In this document: piece after piece, positions 1-9,025 of the stretch
Position numbering within the stretch: position 1 is the first letter of the stretch
How the letters are laid out: every line of letters starts with the position of its first letter
Assembly: GCA_019116245.1 (NCBI GenBank)
Contig: DXCC01000004.1
Location: forward strand, 62,001 to 126,000
DNA: 64,000 nt
Reading direction: 5' to 3'
DNA from: Candidatus Tidjanibacter faecipullorum
GTDB taxonomy: Bacteria; Bacteroidota; Bacteroidia; Bacteroidales; Rikenellaceae
The notes under the pieces: model-generated
The model's input: the letters and a program-made list of their open reading frames with translations, nothing else
Told to the model about the DNA's origin: nothing
Database searches by the model: none
Translations under genes and position numbers: made by a program

Positions 1-1871
1 GTACCGGTCAGCCCGACCGACGGCGTGAAGAGCGTATTGACGCAGCGTTTTTCCTCTCCCTGCTGCCAGGGATTGCCGAGCGACACGCTCCAGCTGCCCA
101 GGTGTCCACCCTCGCGCCGGTTGAAGTCGGCCGTCGCGCCGTCTCCCGCCTGATACTCCCACGCCAGCACATCGGGCATCTGCGAGCGCAGGTCGGTCAC
201 GTGAACCGGCTGCGAAACGTCCAGCCGGTCACTCCAGTCCACCACCACGTCGTCGCGGTAGAAGTCGCGGCGGGGCTCGGCATAGACGGTGCGCGACACC
301 TCGTCGGTGTAGAAGCAGAGGCCGAACATCTCGCGGACCGCCTGCACGACGGCCATGCGGCTGACATCGTGGGCCGCCACATCGGCAAAGGTCACCTGAT
401 CGCCCAGCGTCGGATGCGGCAGGAATACGGGACGTACGGTTGCCGCAGCCAGCACGAGCGTCATCCCCTCCGAGGCACCGCCCAGGTAGATCGTATCGAA
501 ATACTTCGGCCGGCCGGGCGACAGTTCCTCGGCCACGCTGCGCAGCGTAACATCCACCTGCATGGATCCCGTCTCGTTGACATAGCCGTCATAGAGTCCC
601 CATTCGCCGCCATAGGGGACGAACGTCCCGTCCGCGGAGACCCGTTTGTCGAGACGCAGCTGCGCATAGGGCCCCGGCCGGGTCGTCGACACAAGCGCCG
701 TGCGGGAGGCCAGCTCGGCCACCACCACCTCTTCGACGCCGCTGGCCGTGGTTCGTTCGGCCACCAGCCGGTAAGCCTCTCCGTCCACAAAGCCGAAAAT
801 GATGCATCGGTAGGAGTACCCGGCCTGAAATTCCTCCCGACGGTCGGGATAAGGATTCGCCAGGCCGAAGAGCGACATCCGGCCGCTGCCCAGATAGATG
901 CGGTCGAAACCGACCAGTTGGCTCCGGCTCGCTATCCGGTAATCGGTACGGTACTGCAGGTGGTACTCGAAGCCCACCCGCACCGCCTCCGTGGGGGTAA
1001 AGACAACCCGTTCCCCGTCGAGGGAGAAACAGCCGCCGTTATCGAACAGCTCCTCCCCGTCCGTGCCGACGCCCTGGGCGGCATCGACCAGATTGCCCAC
1101 CGAACTGGCCGTGCGCAGGGGATCGGCATAGACAAAGCCAAGCGCATCCGCCCGCGCCTCCCCCGCCGCCTGCCGTCCCGCCCGGAAATCCATGCGCTGC
1201 CGCAGGCGCGAGGCATCCCGCGTGAGGTAGTTGCCGCTCATGTAGAGCGACCGGAAAAACGCCCCGTCGATGAAGCGCGACTCCAGCGTGTAGCCTGCCT
1301 CCCGGAAAATGGCGTGCAGCAGATCGTTCAGCCGCAGAAAGGGGTGGTAATCCTCGGCGGCCAGCACCCGCTGAACGGTTCCGTTCCCTGCACCGCCGCG
1401 GAGCCGGTTGAGCCGGCAGACCGGAAACCATTTCACCGCATCGTCCGATGTCCAGCTCTGGCCGATCATGCCGTTGCTGACCATCACCAGATAATCCGGG
1501 AACAGGGTCGCCAGCTGGTTGCGGGCAGCGTGGTCGGCCCACTGCTTGCCGGTGCCGACGATGTGGAAGGCATAACGGCCACCCGCCGTCGCCTTCTCGC
1601 AGTCGGTCAGCCGGATGTCGCCGTCCAGCAGCACGCAGCCGTCGTGCTCGATGCGGGCGGCGTGACGCCGGTAGTTGAAGCGGTCGGCAGCCGCCACCTG
1701 GTCACTGTCCGCCAACAGCTGTCGGTTGCGGGCCGTCATGGGCACCGAGAGGCTCTTCGTATACCCCGTCCGCCCATACTCCGGGTCGGTCACCGAGGCC
1801 ACCGAGAGGGTGATGCTAACCACCGACCGGTCATCCAGGTCAGCCCGCTGATTGTCGATATAGAGTTCCAT
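1..1871 (-). CDS. Phage-type structural protein, 3' part only (runs off window)
   Basis: The minus-strand frame is open from an ATG at 1871 to the window edge (623 codons, no stop), so the C-terminus is outside. The N-terminus begins MELYIDNQRADLDD and is followed by a TGYTKSLSVPMTARNRQLL segment. From memory this resembles N-termini of long uncharacterised proteins in Bacteroides prophage structural modules; I could not verify it. It starts 7 nt after the stop of the upstream 336-residue gene, so the two are almost certainly co-transcribed. No catalytic motif is visible. A tail or baseplate role is inference from size and context. Confidence 0.6.
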   Translation of the reverse strand, partial: MELYIDNQRADLDDRSVVSITLSVASVTDPEYGRTGYTKSLSVPMTARNRQLLADSDQVAAADRFNYRRHAARIEHDGCVLLDGDIRLTDCEKATAGGRYAFHIVGTGKQWADHAARNQLATLFPDYLVMVSNGMIGQSWTSDDAVKWFPVCRLNRLRGGAGNGTVQRVLAAEDYHPFLRLNDLLHAIFREAGYTLESRFIDGAFFRSLYMSGNYLTRDASRLRQRMDFRAGRQAAGEARADALGFVYADPLRTASSVGNLVDAAQGVGTDGEELFDNGGCFSLDGERVVFTPTEAVRVGFEYHLQYRTDYRIASRSQLVGFDRIYLGSGRMSLFGLANPYPDRREEFQAGYSYRCIIFGFVDGEAYRLVAERTTASGVEEVVVAELASRTALVSTTRPGPYAQLRLDKRVSADGTFVPYGGEWGLYDGYVNETGSMQVDVTLRSVAEELSPGRPKYFDTIYLGGASEGMTLVLAAATVRPVFLPHPTLGDQVTFADVAAHDVSRMAVVQAVREMFGLCFYTDEVSRTVYAEPRRDFYRDDVVVDWSDRLDVSQPVHVTDLRSQMPDVLAWEYQAGDGATADFNRREGGHLGSWSVSLGNPWQQGEEKRCVNTLFTPSVGLTG

Positions 1872-1878
1872 CGTCCGT

Positions 1879-2889
1879 TCAGAAACATTGACACACCCGC
1901 ATTTTCTTCTCCTGCACGACGAACGTCACGGCATCGGGTTCCTCCGTCGTCCGCCACACCATCTCCGGCACCTCGACCGTCACCGGCTCCGGCTCCGCAC
2001 CGCCGAGCCGCCACACCAGCGGCGCCTCGGCCAGTTCCGCCACCCCCTGCAGCCACTGCTCCGGCAGATACCCCGAGGTGAGGGTCACCTCCTGCCGGCA
2101 TGCGGTCACCTGAGCGTCCCGTCCGCCGCTGCCGGCATACCAGGCCTTCGTCACGGTCCGCCGTTCCCCCACCGCCGGGGCAAACGTATGACAGTCGCAG
2201 CCGCCCGACCGGTTGAACCAGCACAGCCGCACGCTGCCTGCCACCCGCTGCACGATCCGGTAGCGCACCCGCAGTTTCTCCTCACCGGCCACCGTCACCG
2301 ACAGAGTCACCGCCGTCACCTCCCCGACCGCCACGCCGGCCGCCTCGAGCTGCTGCCGCAGATCGGCCATCACCACCGCCAGCGTCACGATGCCGCGCTG
2401 CGCCACATAGGCCTCCAGTGCGAACTGCCGCTCCACGCCCTCCGTTGTCCAGGTGCAGGTCAGGCTGCAGTCGGGCACACACAGCGACACCTCGTCGCGC
2501 TCCTCCCAGCCGATGGTCCGCTCCAGCGGCAGGGCAGTCAGCACTTCATAGGGGGTCAGCTGACGCACCGCCCCCGTAAAGGACCGCACTGCTGAGATCC
2601 GGTCGCCGCACAGCAGGGCCGCCATCGCGCAGCGTCCGCCATCCGTCACGAAACCCGTCCGCTCGGCCGCCACCGGTTCGGGTGCGATACACCGCCGCAG
2701 ACAGGCGGCCATGTTCACACGGGCCGGCTCGCCGCCGCGCACGACTTTGGCCCCGACGGGCTGCTCCCCGTCCGCCAGATAGAGCTCCACGGTAGCGGTC
2801 TGTCCCGCCTCCACGCCCTCCACCACATAGATCAGCTCGCCAAAGACGGATCCGAAATCCGCCGGCACTTCCGAAAATATTACTGCCAT
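1879..2889 (-). CDS. Uncharacterised phage-type protein (336 aa)
   Basis: This is the middle gene of a three-gene minus-strand run with gaps of 6 and 7 nt. The product starts MAVIFSEVPADFGS, looks beta-rich and contains several cysteines, including CDCH near residue 236 and a C-terminal VCQCF. I do not recognise a domain. Tight packing with two other unrecognised genes, and the terminase a few kilobases away in the same orientation, make a phage structural or accessory role plausible. This is inference, not homology. It has no signal peptide or membrane segment. Start ATG at 2889 gives a natural spacing to the upstream gene. Confidence 0.55.
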   Translation of the reverse strand: MAVIFSEVPADFGSVFGELIYVVEGVEAGQTATVELYLADGEQPVGAKVVRGGEPARVNMAACLRRCIAPEPVAAERTGFVTDGGRCAMAALLCGDRISAVRSFTGAVRQLTPYEVLTALPLERTIGWEERDEVSLCVPDCSLTCTWTTEGVERQFALEAYVAQRGIVTLAVVMADLRQQLEAAGVAVGEVTAVTLSVTVAGEEKLRVRYRIVQRVAGSVRLCWFNRSGGCDCHTFAPAVGERRTVTKAWYAGSGGRDAQVTACRQEVTLTSGYLPEQWLQGVAELAEAPLVWRLGGAEPEPVTVEVPEMVWRTTEEPDAVTFVVQEKKMRVCQCF

Positions 2890-2895
2890 CGCCCG

Positions 2896-3300
2896 TTACG
2901 CTTGATAATAACAAACCACCGCATCGAACTCCGCCGTCACCGACACGGCCTCGCGCAGCACCACGGGCTGCTCGTCGGGAGTCACCTTCAACCCTTCCAC
3001 ATACCGCACGCCGGCCGCCTGACCGAGCTGCGTGAACATGCGGGAGGCATCGGCCTCCAGCGTCTGCCAGCCCGCCTCCGGTTCCTGCGACACCGACGGG
3101 GCAATCAGCCGCAACCGTACGGCATAGGTATCGCGGCGCCAGGCCCTTCCCTCCGCCTTCCGCAGCCGCAGCGGGGTGACCCACACGGCCGGCAGCCCCC
3201 GGGTCAGCGGAGCCAGCCGCTCCTCCCGCCCCGCCAGAAAGCGGTAGCCGAGCGACTCCGCAATCTGGCGCAACGCGTTCATTAGCATGATTCGTTTCAT
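2896..3300 (-). CDS. Small phage-type protein, first gene of the left phage block
   Basis: This 134-residue protein is rich in Arg and Leu and has no recognised domain. I chose the ATG at 3300 (MKRIMLMNALRQ). An in-frame ATG at 3357 would add 19 residues but gives an atypical N-terminus; both lie downstream of the predicted promoter at 3394-3424, so the start is uncertain. The gene ends 6 nt before the next one. Its size, operon-first position and company suggest a small phage structural protein, for example a tail-completion type. That is a guess from context. Confidence 0.5.
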   Translation of the reverse strand: MKRIMLMNALRQIAESLGYRFLAGREERLAPLTRGLPAVWVTPLRLRKAEGRAWRRDTYAVRLRLIAPSVSQEPEAGWQTLEADASRMFTQLGQAAGVRYVEGLKVTPDEQPVVLREAVSVTAEFDAVVCYYQA

Positions 3301-3393
3301 AATCGTTGAGTTCAATAAATGATATTCCTTCAATCGGCCGTCAAAAACACGATTCACCGCTCACAACCGACTATTTCTCCGTTTTCGACAGGA

Positions 3394-3424
3394 CAAAGAT
3401 AAGCATACAAACAAAAAAAGTCAA
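3394..3424 (-). promoter_or_regulatory. Bacteroidetes-type promoter with flanking inverted repeat
   Basis: On the minus strand TTG (3424-3422), a 20-nt spacer and TATCTTTG (3401-3394) match the Bacteroidetes consensus and point at the phage block starting at 3300. An inverted repeat CATACAA (3404-3410) and TTGTATG (3428-3434) straddles the spacer and -33 element and could be an operator. The whole gene-free stretch 3301-3611 otherwise shows nothing coding. Confidence 0.6.
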
Positions 3425-3611
3425 TGCTTGTATGTGTTTATTTCAATTTTTTACCAAAAAAGCGACCGGAGCGCTCCGCTGCGCCGATCGGACAGGACCT
3501 GCTGTGCGGACCATCCCATACCGCGCAGCACGAGGTACAGACACACGGCCGCCCCGCAGCCATCAGGCCACGGTCGACACATGCCCTTCGGGGCATCCGT
3601 CACTCAGCAAT

Positions 3612-4220
3612 TTAGAAAAGGGAAAGCTGGTCGGCCGAGGTGTGGAACGAGAGCCGATGCCAGGGCGAGAGCCCGTACCGGAGAATGGCCATGCGATGGG
3701 CCCTGGTCGGGTACCCCTTGTTGGCATCCCAGCCATACTGGGGAAACTCCGCGTGCAGCTCGCGCATCCGGTCGTCCCGGAAGGTTTTGGCCAGCACGGA
3801 GGCGGCTGCGATCGGCGCATAGAGACCGTCGCCGCCGACGATACATTCGTAGGGAATATCGAGTTCGGAACGGAACCGGTTGCCGTCGATCAGCAGCCGG
3901 CCGGGACGCACGGCGAGCTGTTCCACGGCCCGCGTCATGCCGGCAAACGAAGCGTTCAGGATATTGATCCGGTCGATCTCGCCGGGCGACACCTCGGCCA
4001 CGGCCCATGCCACCGCCTCGCGCAGGATCACCTCGCGCAGCCGGTAGCGGTTCCGCTCGGTCATCTGCTTGGAATCGTTCAACCGCGGATCGAAGAAGTC
4101 GGGAGGCAGCACGACGGCAGCGGCAAAGAGCGGCCCGGCCAGGCAACCCCGCCCGGCCTCGTCGCATCCGGCCTCAATCGCATCCGCCCGGAAACGGTTT
4201 TTCAACGCATGCTGCTTCAT
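3612..4220 (-). CDS. rnhB: Ribonuclease HII
   Basis: RnhB cuts the RNA strand of RNA-DNA hybrids and starts removal of ribonucleotides misincorporated in DNA; it is cytosolic and metal-dependent. The 202-residue product has the family signature [12 protein letters not shown] at about residues 19-30 (catalytic Asp20 and Glu21), LNDSKQ near 48, LLIDGNRF near 108 and [11 protein letters not shown] near 173. Length fits the family. The ATG at 4220 is preferred because the open frame upstream has no family character. A TATCTTTG -7 element lies at 4242-4249. The gene is divergent from the membrane-protein gene at 4410 and separates the two phage-gene blocks, an odd place for a housekeeping gene. 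Confidence 0.95.
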   Translation of the reverse strand: MKQHALKNRFRADAIEAGCDEAGRGCLAGPLFAAAVVLPPDFFDPRLNDSKQMTERNRYRLREVILREAVAWAVAEVSPGEIDRINILNASFAGMTRAVEQLAVRPGRLLIDGNRFRSELDIPYECIVGGDGLYAPIAAASVLAKTFRDDRMRELHAEFPQYGWDANKGYPTRAHRMAILRYGLSPWHRLSFHTSADQLSLF

Positions 4221-4409
4221 GATCCGTTCCTGTTTACCCCTCAAAGATACCGCTTTTCCGCCTCCGGGGCGCACGCCCGCGACCGTTTTTCCCGTCCGTT
4301 CCGCAGTCTGCCGCCCCCGAGCGGCGCCTCGCAGCACCCACCGGCCGCTATCCGTACGGAATCCGACCGGTTTTATTACCTTTGTAGGCAACCTAATGTA
4401 CCCCCATCC

Positions 4410-5396
4410 ATGAACCGTCCCGACGCCATCCGCCAGCCGCTGGCCATCGCCCTGCTTACCTCCGTGGTGCTGCTCCTGCTCATCCTGCTCCACGGATCGG
4501 TTCCTGTCGGCTCCACAGCCGACATGCCACTGGGGGCCATCATCGACCGGCTTTTCGCCGCCCCCGTCCTGCTGCAGCTGCTCCGCGCGCTGGTCACCCT
4601 CGCCAATGCCGTCCTGCTGTCGGGCCTCATCGTGCGCTACGGCCTCTGCCCCACCCGCACCTACCTCCCCATGCCGCTCTACGTGCTCCTTTCCGGGCTG
4701 TTCCTGCCGACCGCCTCGGCCAGCACGCTGCTGATCGTCCTGCTGCTGATGCTCCACCTCAACCGCATGACGGCCTGCTTCCGCCGCTCCTACCAGTTCG
4801 AACACCTTTTCATCGCCTCGCTCTACCTGGGCCTGACCCCCATGCTCTCCACGGCCGCCACACCGCTGCTGCTCTCCCTGGCCGCCGCCCTGTTTCTCTA
4901 CCGCCGCACGGCCCGCGAGGCGATCGTTGCGCTGGTCGGCGTAGCCTTACCCACCCTCTTCTGCTCCGTCATCTGGTGGAGTACGGGTGCCGACTGGAAC
5001 CACCTGTTGCTCCAGTGGGGGACCGGACTAGCCGCAACTGCCGTTCCCGACGCGCTGCCCGCCTGCACCGTCTCCCGCATCGCTGCCCTCACTCTGCTGG
5101 GACTGTGCGGCGTGCTGCTGTTGCTGGCCATCCTGCGCCTCTACCGGACGCTGCCCGCCCTGCGCCCCCGTCCCCGCAGCATCTACCTCCACATCCTGTG
5201 GCTGATGCTCTGCTCGGCAGCCACGCTTTTCTGCTGTCCGACCCGACCGGAGGTAGCCGGCACGCTGGCCGCACTGCCCGCCACCGTGCTGATCACCTCC
5301 TACCTGACCTTCCACGGACGCCGCTACGCACTGACCGTCTATCTGCTGCTGATCGCCGTGGCCCTCATCGCTTTCATCTCTCCCTTTGTCATCTGA
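4410..5396 (+). CDS. Polytopic inner-membrane protein, function unknown
   Basis: This 328-residue protein is almost entirely hydrophobic, with roughly eight to ten predicted membrane segments separated by short Arg-rich loops. The pattern and length recall Bacteroidota membrane proteins grouped as DUF6427, but this is recollection and unverified. The ATG at 4410 begins [16 protein letters not shown]; a much longer open frame upstream reads into non-coding and antisense sequence and was rejected. A TACCTTTG -7 element sits at 4377-4384. The gene is divergent from rnhB. No transport or catalytic motif is apparent, so no substrate is proposed. Confidence 0.75.
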   Translation: MNRPDAIRQPLAIALLTSVVLLLLILLHGSVPVGSTADMPLGAIIDRLFAAPVLLQLLRALVTLANAVLLSGLIVRYGLCPTRTYLPMPLYVLLSGLFLPTASASTLLIVLLLMLHLNRMTACFRRSYQFEHLFIASLYLGLTPMLSTAATPLLLSLAAALFLYRRTAREAIVALVGVALPTLFCSVIWWSTGADWNHLLLQWGTGLAATAVPDALPACTVSRIAALTLLGLCGVLLLLAILRLYRTLPALRPRPRSIYLHILWLMLCSAATLFCCPTRPEVAGTLAALPATVLITSYLTFHGRRYALTVYLLLIAVALIAFISPFVI

Positions 5397-5822
5397 ACGC
5401 CGCCAGCCCGGCCAAACGCCAACACACAACGTTCTTTCTGAACGCTGAACGGTCTTTTTAAATACCACAAACAAACACCTGCGTATCATATCTACATCGC
5501 AAGCATATAACATAAGGGTTAAAAACTACTCCATACCAGATCATCTTGTAAAGATACAAGACGACATTTGACTAACTATCAACTCTTTATTGTCCCATTA
5601 ATCGCCTGTCGGCATCCTGTCAACAACCATCGGCCTCCCTCGCCGGGCATGCCGGTGATTTCCGCTATCTTTGACACACGTAAATATCAGACGCTCTTTT
5701 ATTTGAGCTGTCATTTTACTTTTACGCATCATCGGGAACGACACGATCCGGAGTCCGTGGAGGGCATTCCGATTGACCGCTCTTTCCGCATGATGCATAC
5801 GGATACGACGAGACTAGCCGAT
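5397..5822. other. Non-coding stretch upstream of AraC-type gene
   Basis: No gene is supported here. It holds a short palindrome TCTTGTA-AAGA-TACAAGA at 5544-5561 (hairpin or operator) and a TATCTTTG -7 element at 5666-5673 that could start the AraC-type transcript, leaving a ~150-nt leader. The reading frame of the regulator stays open into this area, but the sequence there has no protein character. Confidence 0.5.
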
Positions 5823-6734
5823 ATGAAAACAACCGACAACCGAACCCAGCAACCGATCATCACCAAGATGCAGCAACCCCAACACACCGGTAGTCAAGCC
5901 CATACCCTGTCGCGTTATGCCATCGGATATGTGGTGCGCGGGCGGAAATACATCTACTACGGCGACACACGCTACGAAGCCCGGGCGGGCGATATGTTCT
6001 ACCTCGGAATCGGTACCCACTATATTGAGGAGATTCCGGACGAATCCCGTTCCTACGAACAGCTCACCCTCTTCTGTTCGCCCGAACTGTTGCGGGATCT
6101 GCTGAGCGACCTGAGTCTGAACTACCGTATGGAGTTCGACAACAACCACACCTGCGCCAACTGCGGCAACGATCTGTTCCACATCTTCTACCCGTCCTGG
6201 GGAGCCGTCACCCACTTCTTCGGTTCGCTGCATGCCTACCTGCGCGAGGACCTTTTCGGTGAGACGCCGGCCATGGAACGCATCAAGGCGCTGGAACTGC
6301 TCTGCCTGCTGCTGGCCAATCCCGACTGCTGCATCCGCAGCCGCCTGCTGGACGACATCAACATGGCCTCCGACGGCTTCGAACAGATCGTGCGCCGCCA
6401 CATTTTCGACAACATGACCATCGAGGATCTGGCCGCGCTGTGCAACAAAAGCCTGACTTCATTCAAGAAGGAGTTCCTGCGCCGCTTCCACGAGCCGCCC
6501 CACAAATGGTTCCTGCGCCAGCGGCTCACCCACTCGCGGCTGCTGCTGATCTCCACCGACAAGTCGATTGCAGCAATCGCCTCCGAGTGCCGGTTCACCA
6601 ACCCCTCCCACTACATCAAACTGTTCAAACAGGCCTACGGCCAGACTCCGGCCGTCTACCGCCACCTGCTGCGGAGCGAAGCGGACCGGAAACGCGAGCC
6701 TCTGACCGCCGACCACCCGCTTCCCGTACGCTGA
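5823..6734 (+). CDS. AraC family transcriptional regulator
   Basis: This 303-residue DNA-binding regulator has an N-terminal cupin-like sensing half (about residues 25-110, with GDTRYEARAGDMFYL) and a C-terminal AraC/XylS double helix-turn-helix (about 200-295: IEDLAALCNKSLTSFKKEF, then SIAAIASECRFTNPSHYIKLF and the usual FKQAYGQTPAVYR end). The sensing half also holds a CANCG motif near residue 108. ATG 5823 is chosen; ATGs at 5790 and 5793 are possible. Its target is not evident: nothing co-directional follows for 2 kb apart from a predicted small RNA at about 6921. A hairpin without T-run at 6762-6790 may end the transcript. Confidence 0.88.
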   Translation: MKTTDNRTQQPIITKMQQPQHTGSQAHTLSRYAIGYVVRGRKYIYYGDTRYEARAGDMFYLGIGTHYIEEIPDESRSYEQLTLFCSPELLRDLLSDLSLNYRMEFDNNHTCANCGNDLFHIFYPSWGAVTHFFGSLHAYLREDLFGETPAMERIKALELLCLLLANPDCCIRSRLLDDINMASDGFEQIVRRHIFDNMTIEDLAALCNKSLTSFKKEFLRRFHEPPHKWFLRQRLTHSRLLLISTDKSIAAIASECRFTNPSHYIKLFKQAYGQTPAVYRHLLRSEADRKREPLTADHPLPVR

Positions 6735-6761
6735 CCCACTCTACCATACCTCCTCCCTCCC

Positions 6762-6790
6762 GTCGTCCCGGCCTTTTCGGTCGGGACGAC
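6762..6790 (+). terminator. Hairpin after AraC-type gene
   Basis: GTCGTCCCG (6762-6770) pairs with CGGGACGAC (6782-6790) around a GC-rich loop, 28 nt after the stop codon. It lacks a T-run, so it may act as an RNA 3' stabiliser rather than a classic terminator. Confidence 0.45.
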
Positions 6791-6883
6791 CTGCACCCCC
6801 CCCGCACACGCCCCGCCACTTGCCGGGCGATGTCCACTTAACAGGACTGCCCTACGAATCATGTTAATTTTTCTTTTCCGATT

Positions 6884-6914
6884 TTTGCTTATTCAAAATA
6901 TTTGTTTAATTTTG
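6884..6914 (+). promoter_or_regulatory. Strong consensus promoter with no gene behind it
   Basis: TTTG (6884-6887), 19 nt, TAATTTTG (6907-6914) is an exact match to the Bacteroidetes consensus. It lies in an AT-rich island and fires rightward toward a terminator about 95 nt away. It is the promoter of the candidate small RNA. Confidence 0.65.
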
Positions 6915-6920
6915 TTCTCC

Positions 6921-7014
6921 GTGAAAAAACCGAAGTGCAGATAACTTCATTAACCTATTCAACCTCTATCTAACCTATGAATGCCAGGGGCGGACGCGAG
7001 TCTCCCCTTTTTTT
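6921..7014 (+). ncRNA. Candidate small RNA (~95 nt)
   Basis: A consensus promoter (6884-6914) and an intrinsic terminator (6986-7014) define a short unit with no convincing reading frame. Two hairpins are visible: GAAGT/ACTTC around 6931-6947, and the terminator GGGG..GAC-GCGA-GTC..CCCC with a GCGA tetraloop followed by seven T. The stretch ending in ATG at 6977 resembles leaders of SusC-type genes, so a decayed gene start is an alternative. The 3' end faces the end of the terminase gene at 7029. Confidence 0.45.
6986..7014 (+). terminator. Intrinsic terminator with GNRA loop
   Basis: On the plus strand GGGG, an internal loop, GAC, loop GCGA, GTC, then CCCC are followed directly by TTTTTTT. 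It would end any transcript from the promoter at 6884-6914. Confidence 0.6.
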
Positions 7015-7028
7015 GTTTCCGCCCCGCC

Positions 7029-8471
7029 TCAGCGCGCAAACCCCAGCGCACGGATCTTGCGTGACAATACTCCGACCAGCTCCCGCTCCACAATGCCGGT
7101 CAGCACATCCGGCGCATCGTGCCAGCGATTGGCCCGGAAGAGCCGCCGGTAGGTCATCAGATGATGGGCAAAGTCGGGCCAGCGTATGGTCCAGTCGGCC
7201 GGCATGACCACGTTGCGCCACACGGCCGATGCATTCGACAGGATGCGTGCCTCCTTGTTCTCGTGCTGACAGAACCATGCGATCCGGTGATGCGGACACA
7301 ACCGGCCGACGGCCCGGGCAAATCCCCTGCCGCCGTTGTTGCTCTCCATCAGCACGTCGCAGGCGGGCTGCGCGGCAATCATCGCGGCCACCAGCTGCTC
7401 GGTCACCTCCATCGGTTCCCGCGAATAGACCACGTCGGTGACGTAGATCCGCCCCGCCCGATCGACCGCATAGCACACCGAACAGAGGTAGTCGTCGCCC
7501 GTATCGGCCGTATCCGTATAGTTTGCATACCGCACGATCCCGTCGGGCAGTGCCCCGTACTCGGCAAACCGACCGTAAAGCAACCCCTGGGCGGCCGAAG
7601 GACGGCCCTGATACATGCACTCGAAGCGCAGCGGATCGAGCTGCATGCGCTGACGCAGCAGCCCGACGTCGTGCCGCTCTCCCCAGAGGGGTTCCCCGAT
7701 GGCCCGGCCGTCAATTTCGGTCGGCGGCGCGGTGCGGAGCGCCTCGAAGTTGAGATGGAGCCATCGATCCCGCTCCGTCTCCTCCAGCTGTGCCCAACGC
7801 TCCAGCGGCACCACCTGCTCCTTCTGCTTCAGCAGGCCGATCAGATCCTCTTCGTGCCACCGCGTGAAAACAATCAGTTCGCGCGAGGCGTTGTGCAGAC
7901 GCGTGCGGGCCACCGACGTGTACCACTCCCAGCAGTTCTCACGCACGACGGGCGAATTGGCCTCCATGGCATCCTTGTAGAGGTCATCCAGGATCAGCAC
8001 ATCCACCCGGTTTCCGGTCAGCGATCCCTCGCGGCCGACCGACATCACCTCGCCCTGATGCCCCACGATCTCCGCGCAGTCGGCCGTGCGCACATACTCC
8101 GACCGCGCACCGGCCCGCTTGACCGTCGTCTCCGGGAACAGGGCGGCATAGGCCTGCGAATCGATCAACCGCTGCACCCGCCGGTTGAACCGGTTGGCCA
8201 GCGAGGCACTATAGGAGGCAATGGCAATTTTCAGTTCGGGATCCAGTCCCAGCATGTAGGCGGGCAGCAGGGTTGTCGCCCCCAGCGATTTGCCGTGCTG
8301 GGGCGGGATGGTCACGATCAGCCGCCGGATCTTCCCGCGCGCGAACGCCTCCAACACCCGATAATAGGCCGCGTGGAAACGCCCGACCGTAAGGAAGGGG
8401 AACATCTGCCGGGCAAACCGGTCAAAGCGGAGCGGCTCCCGGGCCTCCTCCGCCACCTTTTCTTCTTTCAT
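7029..8471 (-). CDS. Phage terminase large subunit (packaging ATPase-nuclease)
   Basis: The large terminase drives phage DNA into proheads and cuts it. The 480-residue length is typical. ATPase half: Walker A TIPPQHGKS at residues 54-62, Walker B LILDD at 159-163, and a coupling-like FTRWHEEDL at 202-210. The C-terminal RNase H-fold nuclease carries acidic residues in TDTADTGDDY (about 319-328), MESNNGG (375-381) and a late Asp in DFAHH near 433. All landmarks are present, so the enzyme may be functional. No small terminase or portal gene is adjacent: downstream lies the AraC and rnhB interval. The start codon follows an intrinsic terminator by only 15 nt, suggesting expression depends on read-through. 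Confidence 0.92.
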   Translation of the reverse strand: MKEEKVAEEAREPLRFDRFARQMFPFLTVGRFHAAYYRVLEAFARGKIRRLIVTIPPQHGKSLGATTLLPAYMLGLDPELKIAIASYSASLANRFNRRVQRLIDSQAYAALFPETTVKRAGARSEYVRTADCAEIVGHQGEVMSVGREGSLTGNRVDVLILDDLYKDAMEANSPVVRENCWEWYTSVARTRLHNASRELIVFTRWHEEDLIGLLKQKEQVVPLERWAQLEETERDRWLHLNFEALRTAPPTEIDGRAIGEPLWGERHDVGLLRQRMQLDPLRFECMYQGRPSAAQGLLYGRFAEYGALPDGIVRYANYTDTADTGDDYLCSVCYAVDRAGRIYVTDVVYSREPMEVTEQLVAAMIAAQPACDVLMESNNGGRGFARAVGRLCPHHRIAWFCQHENKEARILSNASAVWRNVVMPADWTIRWPDFAHHLMTYRRLFRANRWHDAPDVLTGIVERELVGVLSRKIRALGFAR

Positions 8472-8486
8472 ACCGTCTTTCTTCGT

Positions 8487-8525
8487 AAAAAAACGGCTCC
8501 CGCATCACACACGATACGGGAGCCG
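8487..8525 (-). terminator. Intrinsic terminator just upstream of terminase
   Basis: On the minus strand CGGCTCCCG pairs with CGGGAGCCG (8525-8517 and 8502-8494) and is followed by seven T (8493-8487). The terminase ATG is at 8471, so a transcript from the upstream small gene meets this terminator before terminase. Confidence 0.8.
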
Positions 8526-8550
8526 GCACACATGATTTTCCGCCGTCCGC

Positions 8551-8922
8551 TCACCCGCGGGCCAGCAGCGCCCGTCGCAACGGCTGGAAGGCGAAGTCGT
8601 TCAGCACCTCGTCGCCCTCCGTGTTCACGGTTTCAAATTCCCACCACACGGGCACCACGTCGCTGATCGGAGGAACGCCCTCGCCGGCCAGCCGCACACC
8701 GGTCCGATAGACGATCAGCGTTGCCGTCAGCGTCCCCTCGAAGGCGGGCCGCTTCACCATCACCGAACCGTTGTAGTAACCGGCCTCGCCGATCGCCTCT
8801 TCCAGTAGCCGGGCCACCTCGTCATAGGTCTGCCAATCCACGGCAATCACGGTCCGATCCGTTGCAAAGGTAACCTCCCGGTCACCCGAAACGGTTTCCA
8901 CAAAATCCGATTCTTTCTTCAT
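8551..8922 (-). CDS. Uncharacterised phage-associated protein (123 aa)
   Basis: This small acidic protein has no domain I can name; visible landmarks are GYYNGSVMVKRP near residue 46 and VVPVWWEFETVN near 88. I chose ATG 8922 (MKKESDF); ATG 8934 and a GTG at 9018 are in frame. It is the first gene behind the leftward promoter at 9063-9093, directly opposite the S24 repressor gene, and terminase follows after a terminator. That position is where phages place early regulatory genes, but an antitermination role is speculation. It could equally be a structural or replication accessory. Confidence 0.6.
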   Translation of the reverse strand: MKKESDFVETVSGDREVTFATDRTVIAVDWQTYDEVARLLEEAIGEAGYYNGSVMVKRPAFEGTLTATLIVYRTGVRLAGEGVPPISDVVPVWWEFETVNTEGDEVLNDFAFQPLRRALLARG

Positions 8923-9025
8923 CTTTGCACACATTTCCGGAAAGGTTTTCCAGCCGCCGAAGCGCCCGGAGCGCCGTTCGGCACCCGCCGGTTCTCCTCC
9001 GGCAAACATAAAAAACACACTCCCA

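Noticed and set aside
102..2081. 659-codon plus-strand frame in the left phage block
   Set aside because: It overlaps two minus-strand frames that pack with 7-nt spacing and a proper start; the plus frame has low-complexity composition and no start context.
5568..5822. N-terminal extension of the AraC-type regulator from a TTG
   Set aside because: It runs through the -7 element and leader; AraC proteins of this type are about 300 residues and start near MKTTDNR.
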